64,000 bases of DNA from Balneolaceae bacterium (GCA_020832415.1 JAFIES010000127.1:1-64000); one strand, 5' to 3'. Numbered from the stretch's first letter, positions 42,991-52,380 are shown. Numbers and translations are program-made. Notes: generated by a model from the letters alone, not told the origin.

Positions 42991-44109
42991 ATGAAAATAG
43001 GTGTAGTTTTAATGAATCTTGGTGGGCCAACCCACGAAGATAACGTGAGAATTTTTTTGAAAAACCTCTTCAGTGATGAGGATATCATCAAACTCGGAGG
43101 CGGTTCTTTTCAGAAGCTTTTTGCCAATGTTATTTCAAAATTCAGGGCACCAAATGTAGCTGAAGATTACAAAGAGATTAACGGCTGCCCTAAGGGCTGT
43201 ACCGGCAATAAACATTGCTTCAACCGCCAAAATAAAGTGATTTCAACCTGTTGTTCGCCCATTAACGGATTGACCGAAGCGCAGCGTCGCGGCCTTGAAA
43301 AATATTTTAAAGAGATTCTCCCGGAGCACGAAGTAAGTGTTTATACCTGCATGCGTTACTGGCTGCCATTTGCTGACCAGGTAATGGATGATATGGTTGA
43401 AGATGGCATTACCCACGCTGTCTTGATGCCACTTTACCCGCAATTTTCATGGACAACAACCGGCAGCAGTTTCCGTGACTGGGAAACAGTTTTGAAAACC
43501 AAATTCCCCGAAGGCAAGAAGCCGTGGAAGGAGTTCCATGTGAAGAATTACTATCTTAATGAGAGCTACTTAAAATCGATCAATTCGCGTATTGATGAAG
43601 CCCTTGAGGAGATGGATGAGGATACCCGACGCAAAACACACTTTATTTTCAGTGCGCACGGCACACCTCTGCTCGAAGTTCGAAGCGGCGACCCCTACAC
43701 CGTTGAAATCAAAGAGACGATGGAAGCTGTAATGGCCCGCAGAGAAGAAAAGAACCCTTACTGGCTCAGCTTTCAATCCAGGGTGGGCCCGCAAAAATGG
43801 ACACAGCCCAATACCGAAGAGTTGGTAGAACGGCATCTGGAGTATGGAATAAAGAACTTTTTGATGGTACCGATTGCATTCGTAACCGATCATATTGAAA
43901 CCCTGTATGAACTGGGTGTGGAATTGGTTGAGGATATGGAAGAAGAGGGATTTGAATTTGAGAATTACAAGGTGATGAATGGCCTGAACGATCATCCGGA
44001 CTATATCAAAGCTCTTGCAGAGGAGACACTTAACTGCCTGAGACATGAAATACCGGACGGTGCCGTTCAATGGGAACAGAAAAAATCAAAAAAAGCAGTG
44101 ACTGCATAG
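42991..44109 (+). CDS. hemH: Ferrochelatase
   Basis: Inserts ferrous iron into protoporphyrin IX (or coproporphyrin). A 372-residue protein with the start GVVLMNLGGPTHEDNV, catalytic His in FIFSAHGTP, FQSRVGPQKWTQP and a late FLMVPIAFVTDHIETLYEL block. Unlike classical ferrochelatases it carries a Cys-rich stretch at residues 61-90 with Cys66, Cys70, Cys76, Cys87 and Cys88, which could hold a metal or Fe-S cluster. First gene of the hem cluster, 3 bp before hemA. A protoporphyrinogen oxidase gene is not in this window. Confidence 0.93.
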   Translation: MKIGVVLMNLGGPTHEDNVRIFLKNLFSDEDIIKLGGGSFQKLFANVISKFRAPNVAEDYKEINGCPKGCTGNKHCFNRQNKVISTCCSPINGLTEAQRRGLEKYFKEILPEHEVSVYTCMRYWLPFADQVMDDMVEDGITHAVLMPLYPQFSWTTTGSSFRDWETVLKTKFPEGKKPWKEFHVKNYYLNESYLKSINSRIDEALEEMDEDTRRKTHFIFSAHGTPLLEVRSGDPYTVEIKETMEAVMARREEKNPYWLSFQSRVGPQKWTQPNTEELVERHLEYGIKNFLMVPIAFVTDHIETLYELGVELVEDMEEEGFEFENYKVMNGLNDHPDYIKALAEETLNCLRHEIPDGAVQWEQKKSKKAVTA

Positions 44110-44112
44110 AGG

Positions 44113-45372
44113 ATGGTTCATCCAACAATTCAGGATTTTACAATAATAGGCATTAACCACTGGGATGCCCCGGTTGAAATACGTGAACGATTCAGCCTCG
44201 ATACCCCCAGGAAAATAAAAATGCTCGATGGCGCCCGCAGGGAAGGGATCGACAGTATGTTCATCGTTTCTACCTGTAACCGTACAGAAGTATTTGCTCA
44301 CAAAGCAACTGCCAGTGAATTGATACGTCTGCTCACCACCTACAGCAATGGCAGCCTCGACGATTTTCACGAATACGGTTTCGAGCTGGAAGGCCAGAGG
44401 GCAGTGAGCCATCTTTTTAAAGTAGCAACCGGCCTGGACTCACAAATTCTGGGAGATCTTCAGATTGTTAAACAGGTAAAAGAAGGGTACGAGCTGTCCA
44501 CAGAAAAGAGAATGGTTTCCGGAGAGCTGCACCGGCTTATTCAGCATGTATTCAGAGCTCACAAACGCTCACGAAATGAAACATCGCTTGGACAGGGAGC
44601 TGCTACTGTGGCATATGCTGCCGTAAAATTTGCCCTCAGTACATTTGAGAATCTCATCAACAAGAATATTCTGCTTGTAGGAACCGGAAAAATCGGTAAG
44701 GTCACCTGTAAAAACCTTGTGAACCTGGGTGCAAGCAAGCTCACATTAATTAACCGGACTCGCGATCGGGCTGAATTTGTAGCCGATAAATTCAACCTTG
44801 AAGTTGCCGATATGGAAAATCTGCCTGAGCAGATAGCTGATGCAGACCTGGTAATCGTGGCAACAGGAGCAAACGAACCGGTAATTCGACCGGAACATAT
44901 GCAGGTTTCCATGGAGCGGCCAAAATTTAAAGTTATGCTCGATCTCTCTGTACCGAGAAACATCGATCCGAAAGTGGCCGCACTCGATTTTGTAGACGTA
45001 GCCAACATGGACATGCTGGGTGATGTGACCGATGAAGCCTACAAAAAGAGAGAAGAAGAAGTGCCGCTCGTGAAAAAGATTATTGACGACGAGTACAACA
45101 ACTACATGTTATGGCTGAATGAACAGCGCGTTGTACCCACAATCAAAGCCCTCACTCAACGCTTTGAATCGATTCGGGAAGATGAGCTCAATTTCTTCAA
45201 AAACAAGATAGAAACAAACGATTTCGATAAAATTGACAACATGACCCGCCGGATTGTCAATAAAATTGCCGCTTACAGTATTGAACATTTGCGCGACCAC
45301 CACGAATCAGATGAAGTTGCTGATTTGGTAGCAAAGATGTTTAAACTTGAAGCCACCAACGGGCATGATTGA
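44113..45372 (+). CDS. hemA: Glutamyl-tRNA reductase
   Basis: First committed step of C5-pathway tetrapyrrole synthesis: reduces glutamyl-tRNA to glutamate-1-semialdehyde. 419 residues with catalytic Cys55 in IVSTCNRTEVF, the substrate-binding GLDSQILGDLQIVKQVK, an NADPH motif LLVGTGKIGK and a C-terminal dimerisation helix. It overlaps hemC by 8 bp. No hemL or hemB is present in the cluster. Confidence 0.96.
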   Translation: MVHPTIQDFTIIGINHWDAPVEIRERFSLDTPRKIKMLDGARREGIDSMFIVSTCNRTEVFAHKATASELIRLLTTYSNGSLDDFHEYGFELEGQRAVSHLFKVATGLDSQILGDLQIVKQVKEGYELSTEKRMVSGELHRLIQHVFRAHKRSRNETSLGQGAATVAYAAVKFALSTFENLINKNILLVGTGKIGKVTCKNLVNLGASKLTLINRTRDRAEFVADKFNLEVADMENLPEQIADADLVIVATGANEPVIRPEHMQVSMERPKFKVMLDLSVPRNIDPKVAALDFVDVANMDMLGDVTDEAYKKREEEVPLVKKIIDDEYNNYMLWLNEQRVVPTIKALTQRFESIREDELNFFKNKIETNDFDKIDNMTRRIVNKIAAYSIEHLRDHHESDEVADLVAKMFKLEATNGHD

Positions 45373-46279
45373 TTCAATTAAAATCGGGACGCGCGACAGC
45401 CAGCTCGCAACCTGGCAGGCAAAAACCGTTGCAGCAAAACTCCGGGGTCTTGGCCACGAAACTGACATTGTTTTCATAAAATCAGAAGGAGATCTCGATC
45501 TCACCACCCCCCTGCCCGAAATGGGAGGCAAAGGAGTTTTCACCAAAGCGCTTGATGATGCTCTTTTAGACGGCAGGATTGATATAGCCGTTCACTCATA
45601 CAAAGATCTTCCCACAGAAAATCCGCTTCCTCTTGTAGTATCAGCTGTGCTGGAACGAGAAGATCCGCGTGATTCTCTCGTGGCTCCCGGCGGCACAGAT
45701 TTTTTGAATGAAGAGACCATCTCAGCCGTGATTGCAACCAGCAGCAATCGGCGAAAAGCACAATGGCTGCACCGATATCCGAATCATCAGATTACCAACA
45801 TTCGCGGAAATGTAAATACCCGTCTGCGAAAAGTTGATGAGAATAAGTGGAACGGAGCCATTTTTGCTGCTGCAGGGCTCAAAAGGATCAACCTTGATCA
45901 TCATATCGCGCAATATCTCGACTGGATGGTACCCGCTCCTGCACAAGGTGCAATGGCTGTTATGGTGCGAGAGCAGGATGCAGAGATGATCTCCATCACA
46001 AAAAAACTAAACCACTCTGAAACAGAACTTTGTACTTCTATTGAACGAGAGTTATTGAATGAAATGGAGGCCGGTTGCAGCGCACCGGTTGGGGCATATG
46101 CTCATATTGATGGAAATGATGTTTCCCTCTATGCTGTTGCATTGAAGACAGATGGTTCTCTTCAATACGATATTGAGATCACAAAACCGATAAATGAAGC
46201 TCCAGGAATGGGCAGAGTTGCAGCCCGAAAACTTTTGGATCAGGGAGCCGACAAACTCGTAGAAGAGTTAAGAAAATAG
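45365..46279 (+). CDS. hemC: Porphobilinogen deaminase (hydroxymethylbilane synthase)
   Basis: Polymerises four porphobilinogens to hydroxymethylbilane. 304 residues from the ATG at 45365, which gives the usual IKIGTRDSQLATWQA start; an ATG at 45347 would add six residues inside hemA. DIAVHSYKDLPT, NIRGNVNTRLRK and the dipyrromethane-cofactor Cys in EAGCSAPVGAY are present. Confidence 0.95.
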   Translation: MIDSIKIGTRDSQLATWQAKTVAAKLRGLGHETDIVFIKSEGDLDLTTPLPEMGGKGVFTKALDDALLDGRIDIAVHSYKDLPTENPLPLVVSAVLEREDPRDSLVAPGGTDFLNEETISAVIATSSNRRKAQWLHRYPNHQITNIRGNVNTRLRKVDENKWNGAIFAAAGLKRINLDHHIAQYLDWMVPAPAQGAMAVMVREQDAEMISITKKLNHSETELCTSIERELLNEMEAGCSAPVGAYAHIDGNDVSLYAVALKTDGSLQYDIEITKPINEAPGMGRVAARKLLDQGADKLVEELRK

Positions 46280-46307
46280 CGCTGAACGAATCCCAAATTC
46301 AGTTAAT

Positions 46308-47045
46308 ATGGAAACACAATCAGCAAAAATTCTTGTAACCCGCGAACTTTCTGACGAACAGATAAAACAGGCAGAAGAGCTCGGGCTTCAGCTTACGATA
46401 GAACCAGCCATCGATATTGAGTTTCGGGATGACTGGTTCGCACTTGAAACAATTCTGAAGGCTATCGAAAAGCCTGTTTTTGCCTTTACCAGTCAAAACG
46501 GAGCAGAAGCTTTTAACAGGTTTAAAGCGTCCGGCACAGCATTTCCCGATGATATGCGTGTCTATGCCGTGGGAAAAAAAACAGCCGAGTCTCTAATAAG
46601 TTTCGGATTGAACCCGATTGTTGCTGAACAGCAGGATGGTGTGGGACTGGCAAAAAAAATTACGGATGATTTTCTTTCTGAGCCTGATCTGAAAAATGCA
46701 ACCGTTTTGCACTTTTGCGGAGACAAGCGCAGAGATGAGTTCCGGCAATTTTTGGAACAATCAGAAATAAAAGTGCGGGATATGGTGGTGTATAAAACCA
46801 TTCTTAAACCGATGAATCTGCCCGATTTCCAACCTGATGCCATTCTATTTTACAGCCCGAGTGCGGTGCAGGCATATAGAGAAAGTGGAGGTTTTGTTAC
46901 AAAAAATCCATCCGAACTATTTGCTATTGGCAGCACCACTGCCGAAGAGTTAAGTATTGAATCCGGAAAACATGTGCACATTTCTCCCGAACCCGATACA
47001 GAAACTTTTCTGAAATTTGTGAAAGGTATTTTGGATGAAGCATGA
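46308..47045 (+). CDS. hemD: Uroporphyrinogen-III synthase
   Basis: Closes and inverts hydroxymethylbilane to uroporphyrinogen III. 245 residues with the two-lobed HemD fold: ILVTRELSDEQ start, PVFAFTSQNGAEAF, VYAVGKKTAE, and the late AILFYSPSAVQAY and LFAIGSTTAEEL blocks. Position after hemC supports the call in this weakly conserved family. Its stop overlaps the start of the DUF559 gene (ATGA). Confidence 0.9.
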   Translation: METQSAKILVTRELSDEQIKQAEELGLQLTIEPAIDIEFRDDWFALETILKAIEKPVFAFTSQNGAEAFNRFKASGTAFPDDMRVYAVGKKTAESLISFGLNPIVAEQQDGVGLAKKITDDFLSEPDLKNATVLHFCGDKRRDEFRQFLEQSEIKVRDMVVYKTILKPMNLPDFQPDAILFYSPSAVQAYRESGGFVTKNPSELFAIGSTTAEELSIESGKHVHISPEPDTETFLKFVKGILDEA

Positions 47046-47563
47046 ACAAAATAACAAACCATCTAAATACTAAAAGGCTCTTTGAGAAGTGTCCCCGTTC
47101 GAAGGGGGAAAGTGAGCGGAGCGAACCGGGGGATGACAGAAATTTTTATTACAACAAATACCTCAAAGAATTAGCCCGACAACTTCGAAAAGTATCAACA
47201 AAATCTGAAATTCGACTTTGGACTGAACTCCTTAGGAGTAAAAAAACAGGTTATACATTTCTCAGACAGCGCCCTGTACTCAACTACATTGCTGATTTTA
47301 TGTGTAAAGAACTCCAGTTAATCATTGAACTGGATGGATATTCCCACAATTTTGAACAGCAATGGAAAAAAGATTTGAAGCGGCAAAAAGAACTTGAATA
47401 TAATGGCTTTAAGATCCTTAGATTTTCTGATGATGAAGTGATGAATGATTTACGAAATGTTGAAAGTGAAATCATGTTCTGGATAAAGAAGCTGGAGACT
47501 AAATACACCGACAACTCCGGATCTCCTTCAAAGGGGAATGATCAAAGATCCGAAAGAGCTTAA
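47042..47563 (+). CDS. DUF559 (Vsr-like endonuclease fold) protein inserted in the hem cluster
   Basis: A 173-residue protein. Residues ~35-150 are the DUF559 domain (FYYNKYLKELARQLRK, RLWTELLRSKK, FLRQRPVLNYIADF, LIIELDGYSH, ILRFSDDEV), a PD-(D/E)xK-type fold related to very-short-patch-repair endonuclease; Asp85, Glu96 and Asp98 are likely metal ligands. Residues ~17-33 are encoded by a palindromic repeat (47090-47138), so the normal start was probably replaced when repeat and gene arrived. The C-terminal tail also runs through a repeat fragment (~47519-47552). The gene starts in an ATGA overlap with hemD. Role unknown; it is not a heme enzyme. Confidence 0.8.
   Translation: MNKITNHLNTKRLFEKCPRSKGESERSEPGDDRNFYYNKYLKELARQLRKVSTKSEIRLWTELLRSKKTGYTFLRQRPVLNYIADFMCKELQLIIELDGYSHNFEQQWKKDLKRQKELEYNGFKILRFSDDEVMNDLRNVESEIMFWIKKLETKYTDNSGSPSKGNDQRSERA
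47090..47138 (+). repeat. Palindromic repeat copy 1 (inside DUF559 gene)
   Basis: TGTCCCCGTTCGAAGGGG start, a GTGAGCGGAGCGAAC hairpin part, then GGGGGATGACA end. The same family as 47626-47670 but in opposite orientation. Confidence 0.75.
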
Positions 47564-47625
47564 CGAGTGACTGAACAAGGCTTTGTTTTGTATATTGATA
47601 TTTACAGGATTCAAAGTCCTTAACA

Positions 47626-47670
47626 TCATCCCCCTGAGCCTTCGGCTTTTTCCCCCTTCAAAGGGGGACT
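47626..47670 (-). repeat. Palindromic repeat copy 2 (downstream of DUF559 gene)
   Basis: Reverse complement reads AGTCCCCCTTTGAAGGGGGA, an AGCCGAAGGCT hairpin, then GGGGGATGA. With copy 1 it brackets most of the DUF559 gene as inverted repeats. As RNA it could also slow transcription between hemD and hemE. Confidence 0.75.
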
Positions 47671-47707
47671 ATTTATTGTAAAATCTCTATAAACCTACTA
47701 AATCAAC

Positions 47708-48751
47708 ATGGCCCATAATTTTCCTGAACTGAAAAATGATCTCTTCTTGCGTGCATTAAATGGTGATTCTGTGGAACGTCCGCCCGTTTGGATGATGCGA
47801 CAGGCCGGACGCTACCTCCCGCAATATATGGTTCTTCGCAAGAAGTACACTTTTTTTGAGCGTGTGGAAACACCCGAACTGGCCTGTGAAATTACCATCC
47901 AGCCGATTGATGAACTGGAACCGGATGCTGCCATCATTTTTTCAGATATTCTCACAGTTCCGCAGGCACTTGGAATAGATGTTCAGATGATTCCCGGCAA
48001 GGGCCCGGTTATGGGTAATCCCATTAAAACTGAAGAAGACGCCTTTGCTATTCTTGCTGAAGATGTGGCTGAAAAGCTGAAACATGTGATGGATGCCATC
48101 ACACTTACCCGGAAAGAGCTGAACGGCCGTGTTCCCCTCATCGGTTTTGCAGGTGCACCCTGGACACTCTTCTGCTATATGGTTCAGGGAGAAGGTTCCA
48201 AGAATTTTGATAAGGCAAAATCATTTCTTTATCAGCACCCCGATGCCTCTCGCCATGTTATGCGTGAACTTACGAGGGCTACCATTGATTACTTGAATGC
48301 ACAGGTGGATGCCGGTGCCCAGGCGGTTCAAATATTTGATTCATGGTCAGGATTACTGAGCCCCGACGACTTTAATGAATGGGCGTTGCCAAATCTGATG
48401 GAGATCACAGCGGCTGTAAAAGGTGTACCAAAAATTCTCTTTGCAAAAGGATCCTGGTATGCGCTTGAGCGACTGGCCTATAAAAGCGGTGCATCAGCAC
48501 TCGGATTAGACTGGACCATATCGCCGGAGTACGCACGAGAAAAAACAGGAAATCAAATCACGCTGCAGGGTAATTTCGATCCCACACATCTGCTGGCTCC
48601 GATTCCTGAAATTGTTAAGAAAACCAAACTGATGATCGACAGATTTGGCACTCAGAGATACATTGCCAATCTCGGCCACGGCATCCTGCCACATGTACCC
48701 GTTGATCACGCCCGCGCTTTTGTGGATACGGTGAAGGAATACAGGGCGTGA
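47708..48751 (+). CDS. hemE: Uroporphyrinogen decarboxylase
   Basis: Decarboxylates uroporphyrinogen III to coproporphyrinogen III. 347 residues with the signature RPPVWMMRQAGRYLPQY near the N-terminus, FSDILTVPQALG, FAGAPWTLFCYM, and C-terminal LGHGILPHVPVDHARAFVD. The distance to the previous gene (144 bp, with a repeat) suggests it may need its own promoter. Confidence 0.97.
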   Translation: MAHNFPELKNDLFLRALNGDSVERPPVWMMRQAGRYLPQYMVLRKKYTFFERVETPELACEITIQPIDELEPDAAIIFSDILTVPQALGIDVQMIPGKGPVMGNPIKTEEDAFAILAEDVAEKLKHVMDAITLTRKELNGRVPLIGFAGAPWTLFCYMVQGEGSKNFDKAKSFLYQHPDASRHVMRELTRATIDYLNAQVDAGAQAVQIFDSWSGLLSPDDFNEWALPNLMEITAAVKGVPKILFAKGSWYALERLAYKSGASALGLDWTISPEYAREKTGNQITLQGNFDPTHLLAPIPEIVKKTKLMIDRFGTQRYIANLGHGILPHVPVDHARAFVDTVKEYRA

Positions 48752-48776
48752 AACGGCAAACGTGAGACGTGAAACC
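48748..48776 (+). repeat. GTGAAAC-type dispersed repeat at the hemE stop
   Basis: GTGAAACGGCAAACGTGAGA followed by CGTGAAACC. The minus strand at 54578-54612 carries a close relative (GTGAAAAGGCAAACGG ... GTGAGACATGAAAC). The copy overlaps the hemE stop codon. Confidence 0.5.
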
Positions 48777-48829
48777 GATTGTAGTAAACTATACTGTTAA
48801 GGCCATGCTTTTGCTTAATAATATAACCT

Positions 48830-49747
48830 ATGTCTGAAATCAAACATCAATTCACTCAGTACATTCGCACTCTTCAAAATGAGATCTGCTCAGCACTTGA
48901 AAAGATCGACGGAATAGCAAAATTCCGGGAAGATGCGTGGCAGCGTGATGGCGGAGGCGGAGGGTTTACCAGGGTCATCGAAAAGGGGAATCTGTTCGAA
49001 AAAGGTGGCGTGAATATATCCACTGTACATGGTGAATTGCCCGATCCGATAAAGAAACATTTTAACGTCGATCAGGGCTGGTTTTGGGCCGGGGGATTAT
49101 CCCTTGTCATACATCCTGAAAGCCCTATGGTGCCTACTGTACATGCCAACTTTCGCTATTTCGAGCTTTACGAAGATGAGCAGATGGATTCCCGCGTTGA
49201 TGCCTGGTTTGGTGGCGGTGCAGATCTAACACCTTACTATCTGTGGGATGAGGACGCCATACTTTTTCACTCGGCACTTAAAACCGCCTGTGATAAACAC
49301 GGCGATGATTTATATCCACAGTTTAAAAAACAGTGTGATGACTATTTTTTCAACAGCCACCGTGGTGAAGCTCGCGGAATCGGGGGGCTCTTTTTCGATT
49401 ATCTCCGGCCGGATGAAGAGCGATCACTTGAACAGTGGCACGCTTTCACAAAAGATGCCGGAAATGCATTCTTTGAAGCGTATCTGCCCATTGTAAAACG
49501 GCGAATGGATGAACCGTACAATGAAAAGCAGAAATACTGGCAGGAAATCCGCCGCGGGCGATATGTTGAATTTAACCTAATCCATGATCGCGGCACTCTT
49601 TTTGGACTAAAAACGAATGGCCGAATTGAGTCCATTCTCATGAGCCTTCCTCCAACCGTTCGGTGGGATTATGATTTTCATCCGGAACCGGGTTCAAGGG
49701 AAGAAAAGCTGCTTGGTCTATTGAAAAGTCCGAGAGAGTGGGTTTGA
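48830..49747 (+). CDS. hemF: Oxygen-dependent coproporphyrinogen III oxidase
   Basis: Aerobic conversion of coproporphyrinogen III to protoporphyrinogen IX. 305 residues with GGGGFTRVIEKGNLFEKGGVN, quoted by its edges GGGGFTRVIE and LFEKGGVN, SLVIHPESPMVPTVHANFRY (the PMxPTxHxNxR motif), WFGGGADLTPYYL and RGRYVEFNLIHDRGTLFG. It indicates aerobic heme synthesis through protoporphyrin. Confidence 0.97.
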   Translation: MSEIKHQFTQYIRTLQNEICSALEKIDGIAKFREDAWQRDGGGGGFTRVIEKGNLFEKGGVNISTVHGELPDPIKKHFNVDQGWFWAGGLSLVIHPESPMVPTVHANFRYFELYEDEQMDSRVDAWFGGGADLTPYYLWDEDAILFHSALKTACDKHGDDLYPQFKKQCDDYFFNSHRGEARGIGGLFFDYLRPDEERSLEQWHAFTKDAGNAFFEAYLPIVKRRMDEPYNEKQKYWQEIRRGRYVEFNLIHDRGTLFGLKTNGRIESILMSLPPTVRWDYDFHPEPGSREEKLLGLLKSPREWV

Positions 49748-49811
49748 TCAACCGAAGTTCCAGAAAAAATTTGTATATGTATAAGCGGATTGAATTAATC
49801 CAAGGCTGGTT

Positions 49812-49879
49812 CAAGCGTCCGCTTGGACCCATTTCCACTTTTACAATTTAAGGCCTTTAAAGGCACAAGCGGACGCTTG
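49812..49879. repeat. Inverted repeat between hemF and the SPFH operon
   Basis: CAAGCGTCCGCTTG (49812-49825) and its exact reverse complement (49866-49879) enclose a 12-bp palindrome GCCTTTAAAGGC (49853-49864). It lies between convergent genes and may act as a bidirectional terminator, though T-runs are absent. Confidence 0.6.
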
Positions 49880-49891
49880 CGCCAGTGCCAG

Positions 49892-50821
49892 CTACTTTTC
49901 CTTAAGTTCATCAATCGAAAGCCCCTGCATTACAGCATTGAAGTTCGAAAGGTCTTTCGGCAGAATAATTCGGTTTTCTTCTTTGCCTAAGCCGCTCAGT
50001 ACAGTGAGATATTTCTCTTTCAGCTGAAGCTGCATCGCTTCCGTTCCGTTTGGCTGCGACAGGGCATCTGCAATCTGCTCGATCGAAATTGCTGTAGCTT
50101 CAGCAATAGCTTCAATTTCGTTCGCCCAGCCTTCCGCCTCATTGATTCTTCGCTGCATCTCTGCTTCAGAAATATTTACAATTTCGGCACGGCGACCCTG
50201 CGCATCATTCACGTTGGAATCTCTAACACCTTCCGATCGTGCAATAACCGCTCGTCGTTCCCGCTCGGCTGTCATCTGCCGCTCCATAGCATTTTGGACC
50301 GTTCTCGGAGTGTTGATATTTTTGATTTCGTATCGGTGAACTTTTATTCCCCAAAGACGCTCTACTTCACTGAGCACTGAAACCACTTCCTGGCTCATTT
50401 TTGCTCGCTCTTCAAACGTTTCATCCAGATCCATCTGTCCAATAACTGACCGCGTGGTTGTTTGAGCCAGCTGCACCGAAGCATACCGGTAATCGGTTAC
50501 GCCATAGCTTGCATTCACAGGGTCCATCACACTCAGGTAGAGAACACCATCCACCTCTACCTTTACATTATCTTTTGTAAAACACTCCTGAGGTTCCACT
50601 TCGATGGTCTCTTCCCGCAGATCCTGCTTGTAAACTACCTTATCCACAAAAGGAATAAGTGCGTGGAAACCCGGTCCAAGTGTTTTATGATAGTTTCCCA
50701 GTCGCTCTACAATGTGTGCGTACTGATTGGGCACCAATCGAATAGCTTGCAAAAATTTAAACACCATATAGATCGCAAACAGTGCAAGTAAAATCTGGCT
50801 GACTGTATTTAAAAATTCCAT
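49892..50821 (-). CDS. SPFH/Band 7 (stomatin-like, QmcA type) protein
   Basis: 309 residues: one N-terminal membrane helix (~7-25), the SPFH domain (~25-190; RLVPNQYAHIVERLGNYH, LDLRE-like QDLREETIEVEP) and a C-terminal coiled coil rich in Ala/Glu/Arg (EAEMQRRINEAEGWANEIEA, 20 residues). Members form large membrane rings linked to membrane domains and proteases. Its start overlaps the stop of the preceding SPFH gene by 1 bp. Confidence 0.93.
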   Translation of the reverse strand: MEFLNTVSQILLALFAIYMVFKFLQAIRLVPNQYAHIVERLGNYHKTLGPGFHALIPFVDKVVYKQDLREETIEVEPQECFTKDNVKVEVDGVLYLSVMDPVNASYGVTDYRYASVQLAQTTTRSVIGQMDLDETFEERAKMSQEVVSVLSEVERLWGIKVHRYEIKNINTPRTVQNAMERQMTAERERRAVIARSEGVRDSNVNDAQGRRAEIVNISEAEMQRRINEAEGWANEIEAIAEATAISIEQIADALSQPNGTEAMQLQLKEKYLTVLSGLGKEENRIILPKDLSNFNAVMQGLSIDELKEK

Positions 50822-51771
50822 TAGTTCGCCCCCTTAGATGTTGAAGTTTTTACGGTTTGTCTGCCTGTGGTGTGATCACTTACGGTTGCAACACCCTCAA
50901 AAAAGGTTTTGAGATTGGCAGTTTCAACAGGTAATACCGAAACATTGGTATTTTGGATAATTTTGCCAAACTGGTTGATGTACTGCTCTACAAGTTTTGT
51001 CTGAACAGCGAGAGATCCGCCCGGCTTTTCAATTGCCTGTGCAACTCTGCGAATTCCATTTGCAGTTGCTGTGGCCACCAATTCAATCTCTTTTGCGCGG
51101 CCTTTCGCTTCATTGATTCTGCGCTGCCGTTGTGCTTCTGATACCAGAACCTGGCTCTGCTGCTCACCTTTTGATTCATTGATACGCGCTTCCCGCTGAC
51201 CTTCCGAACTGGTGATGTCGGCACGTTTCTGGCGCTCAGCCTCCATCTGCTTCTCCATGGTATCCACAATTTCGTTTGAGGGACGAATATTGCGAATCTC
51301 ATACCTCAGCACTTTCACCCCCCATGGGTCGGCAGCTTTGTCGATCTCCTGCACAATATTTTCATTCATCTTTTCGCGCTCAGAAAATGTGTCATCAAGC
51401 GAAATCTTACCAATTTCACTCCGCATTGTGGTTTGGGCAAGATTAATCGCAGCGGCTTTGTAGTTCGAAATACCGTAACTCGCCTTATGCGAATCCATCA
51501 CCTTCAGGTAGGCAATTCCATCCACTGTTACTTCAATATTATCTTTTGTAATACAGGTTTGGCTGGGAACATCAATTACCTGTTCCCGCATCTCCTGGTG
51601 ATAGGCTGCCCGGTCAACAAATGGAATGAGAAAATGAAATCCCGGTTTCAGTGTTTTTTTGTACTTACCCAAGCGTTCCTGTATAACTTCTTCCCTCATT
51701 TCTACAATGATGAAAAGCCGGGTTAGGATGAAGTAGAGAAATACGATAAAAAGTAGTAGTCCTGTCCACAT
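50821..51771 (-). CDS. SPFH/Band 7 protein, second paralogue
   Basis: 316 residues with the same plan as its downstream neighbour: membrane helix ~3-22, SPFH domain (VIQERLGKYKKTLKPGFHF), long helical part ending in a Thr/Ser-rich tail. The tandem pair together with NfeD suggests hetero-oligomers, as for HflK/HflC. It is 2 bp after the nfeD gene. Confidence 0.93.
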   Translation of the reverse strand: MWTGLLLFIVFLYFILTRLFIIVEMREEVIQERLGKYKKTLKPGFHFLIPFVDRAAYHQEMREQVIDVPSQTCITKDNIEVTVDGIAYLKVMDSHKASYGISNYKAAAINLAQTTMRSEIGKISLDDTFSEREKMNENIVQEIDKAADPWGVKVLRYEIRNIRPSNEIVDTMEKQMEAERQKRADITSSEGQREARINESKGEQQSQVLVSEAQRQRRINEAKGRAKEIELVATATANGIRRVAQAIEKPGGSLAVQTKLVEQYINQFGKIIQNTNVSVLPVETANLKTFFEGVATVSDHTTGRQTVKTSTSKGAN

Positions 51772-51773
51772 GG

Positions 51774-52274
51774 TCAGTTTTTATCCTTTTGTTTAGTTGA
51801 TTGATCCATGGGTTCGTAGGCATCAATTGCCTCTACCACCCATGTAGTGTTTTCCCGATATCGGATGGCTACCTGACGGCCTGCAATAACGCGGCCTTTC
51901 ATAGAGCGGGCATTCCAGGTAGCACCATCAAACCGAATGCGTCCGCTGTTATCATCTTCGTTCAGATCGCTCACAACCGTGGCAACCTGATCCATTGCTT
52001 CATAATCTTCATCTGCAATTTTGGTAAAGGTATCAGATTTGAAATATTTTTTGATGAATGGCCGTATGGCGATGGTTAGCCCAATGGATGTAAGCAGCCA
52101 TGCTGTGATAGCCCATACAGGATCACCCAGCAGGCCGAGGAAACGCAAAATACCGATACTTACACCGCTAATGCCCAGGAAGAAAGCAACTCCACCGGGC
52201 AAAGCAAATTCAAGCAGCATGAGTATCAGGCCACCTGCTAAAAATATCCACGTTAGTGTTTCTCCATCCATCAC
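51774..52274 (-). CDS. NfeD-family membrane protein
   Basis: A 166-residue short-form NfeD: four membrane helices in the first ~75 residues and a C-terminal OB-fold domain (GRIRFDGATWNARS, RQVAIRYRENTTWVVEA). NfeD proteins are standard partners of SPFH proteins; here it heads the three-gene operon. Confidence 0.92.
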   Translation of the reverse strand: MMDGETLTWIFLAGGLILMLLEFALPGGVAFFLGISGVSIGILRFLGLLGDPVWAITAWLLTSIGLTIAIRPFIKKYFKSDTFTKIADEDYEAMDQVATVVSDLNEDDNSGRIRFDGATWNARSMKGRVIAGRQVAIRYRENTTWVVEAIDAYEPMDQSTKQKDKN

Positions 52275-52380
52275 ATTGCAATCTGCTGTTTATTGTTGGG
52301 ATAGATAGCAAATTACAGAGTAAAAATCTCTCTTAATTTTTGATTTTATCTGATTTTTTTGGATTACTCATAGCATACAT

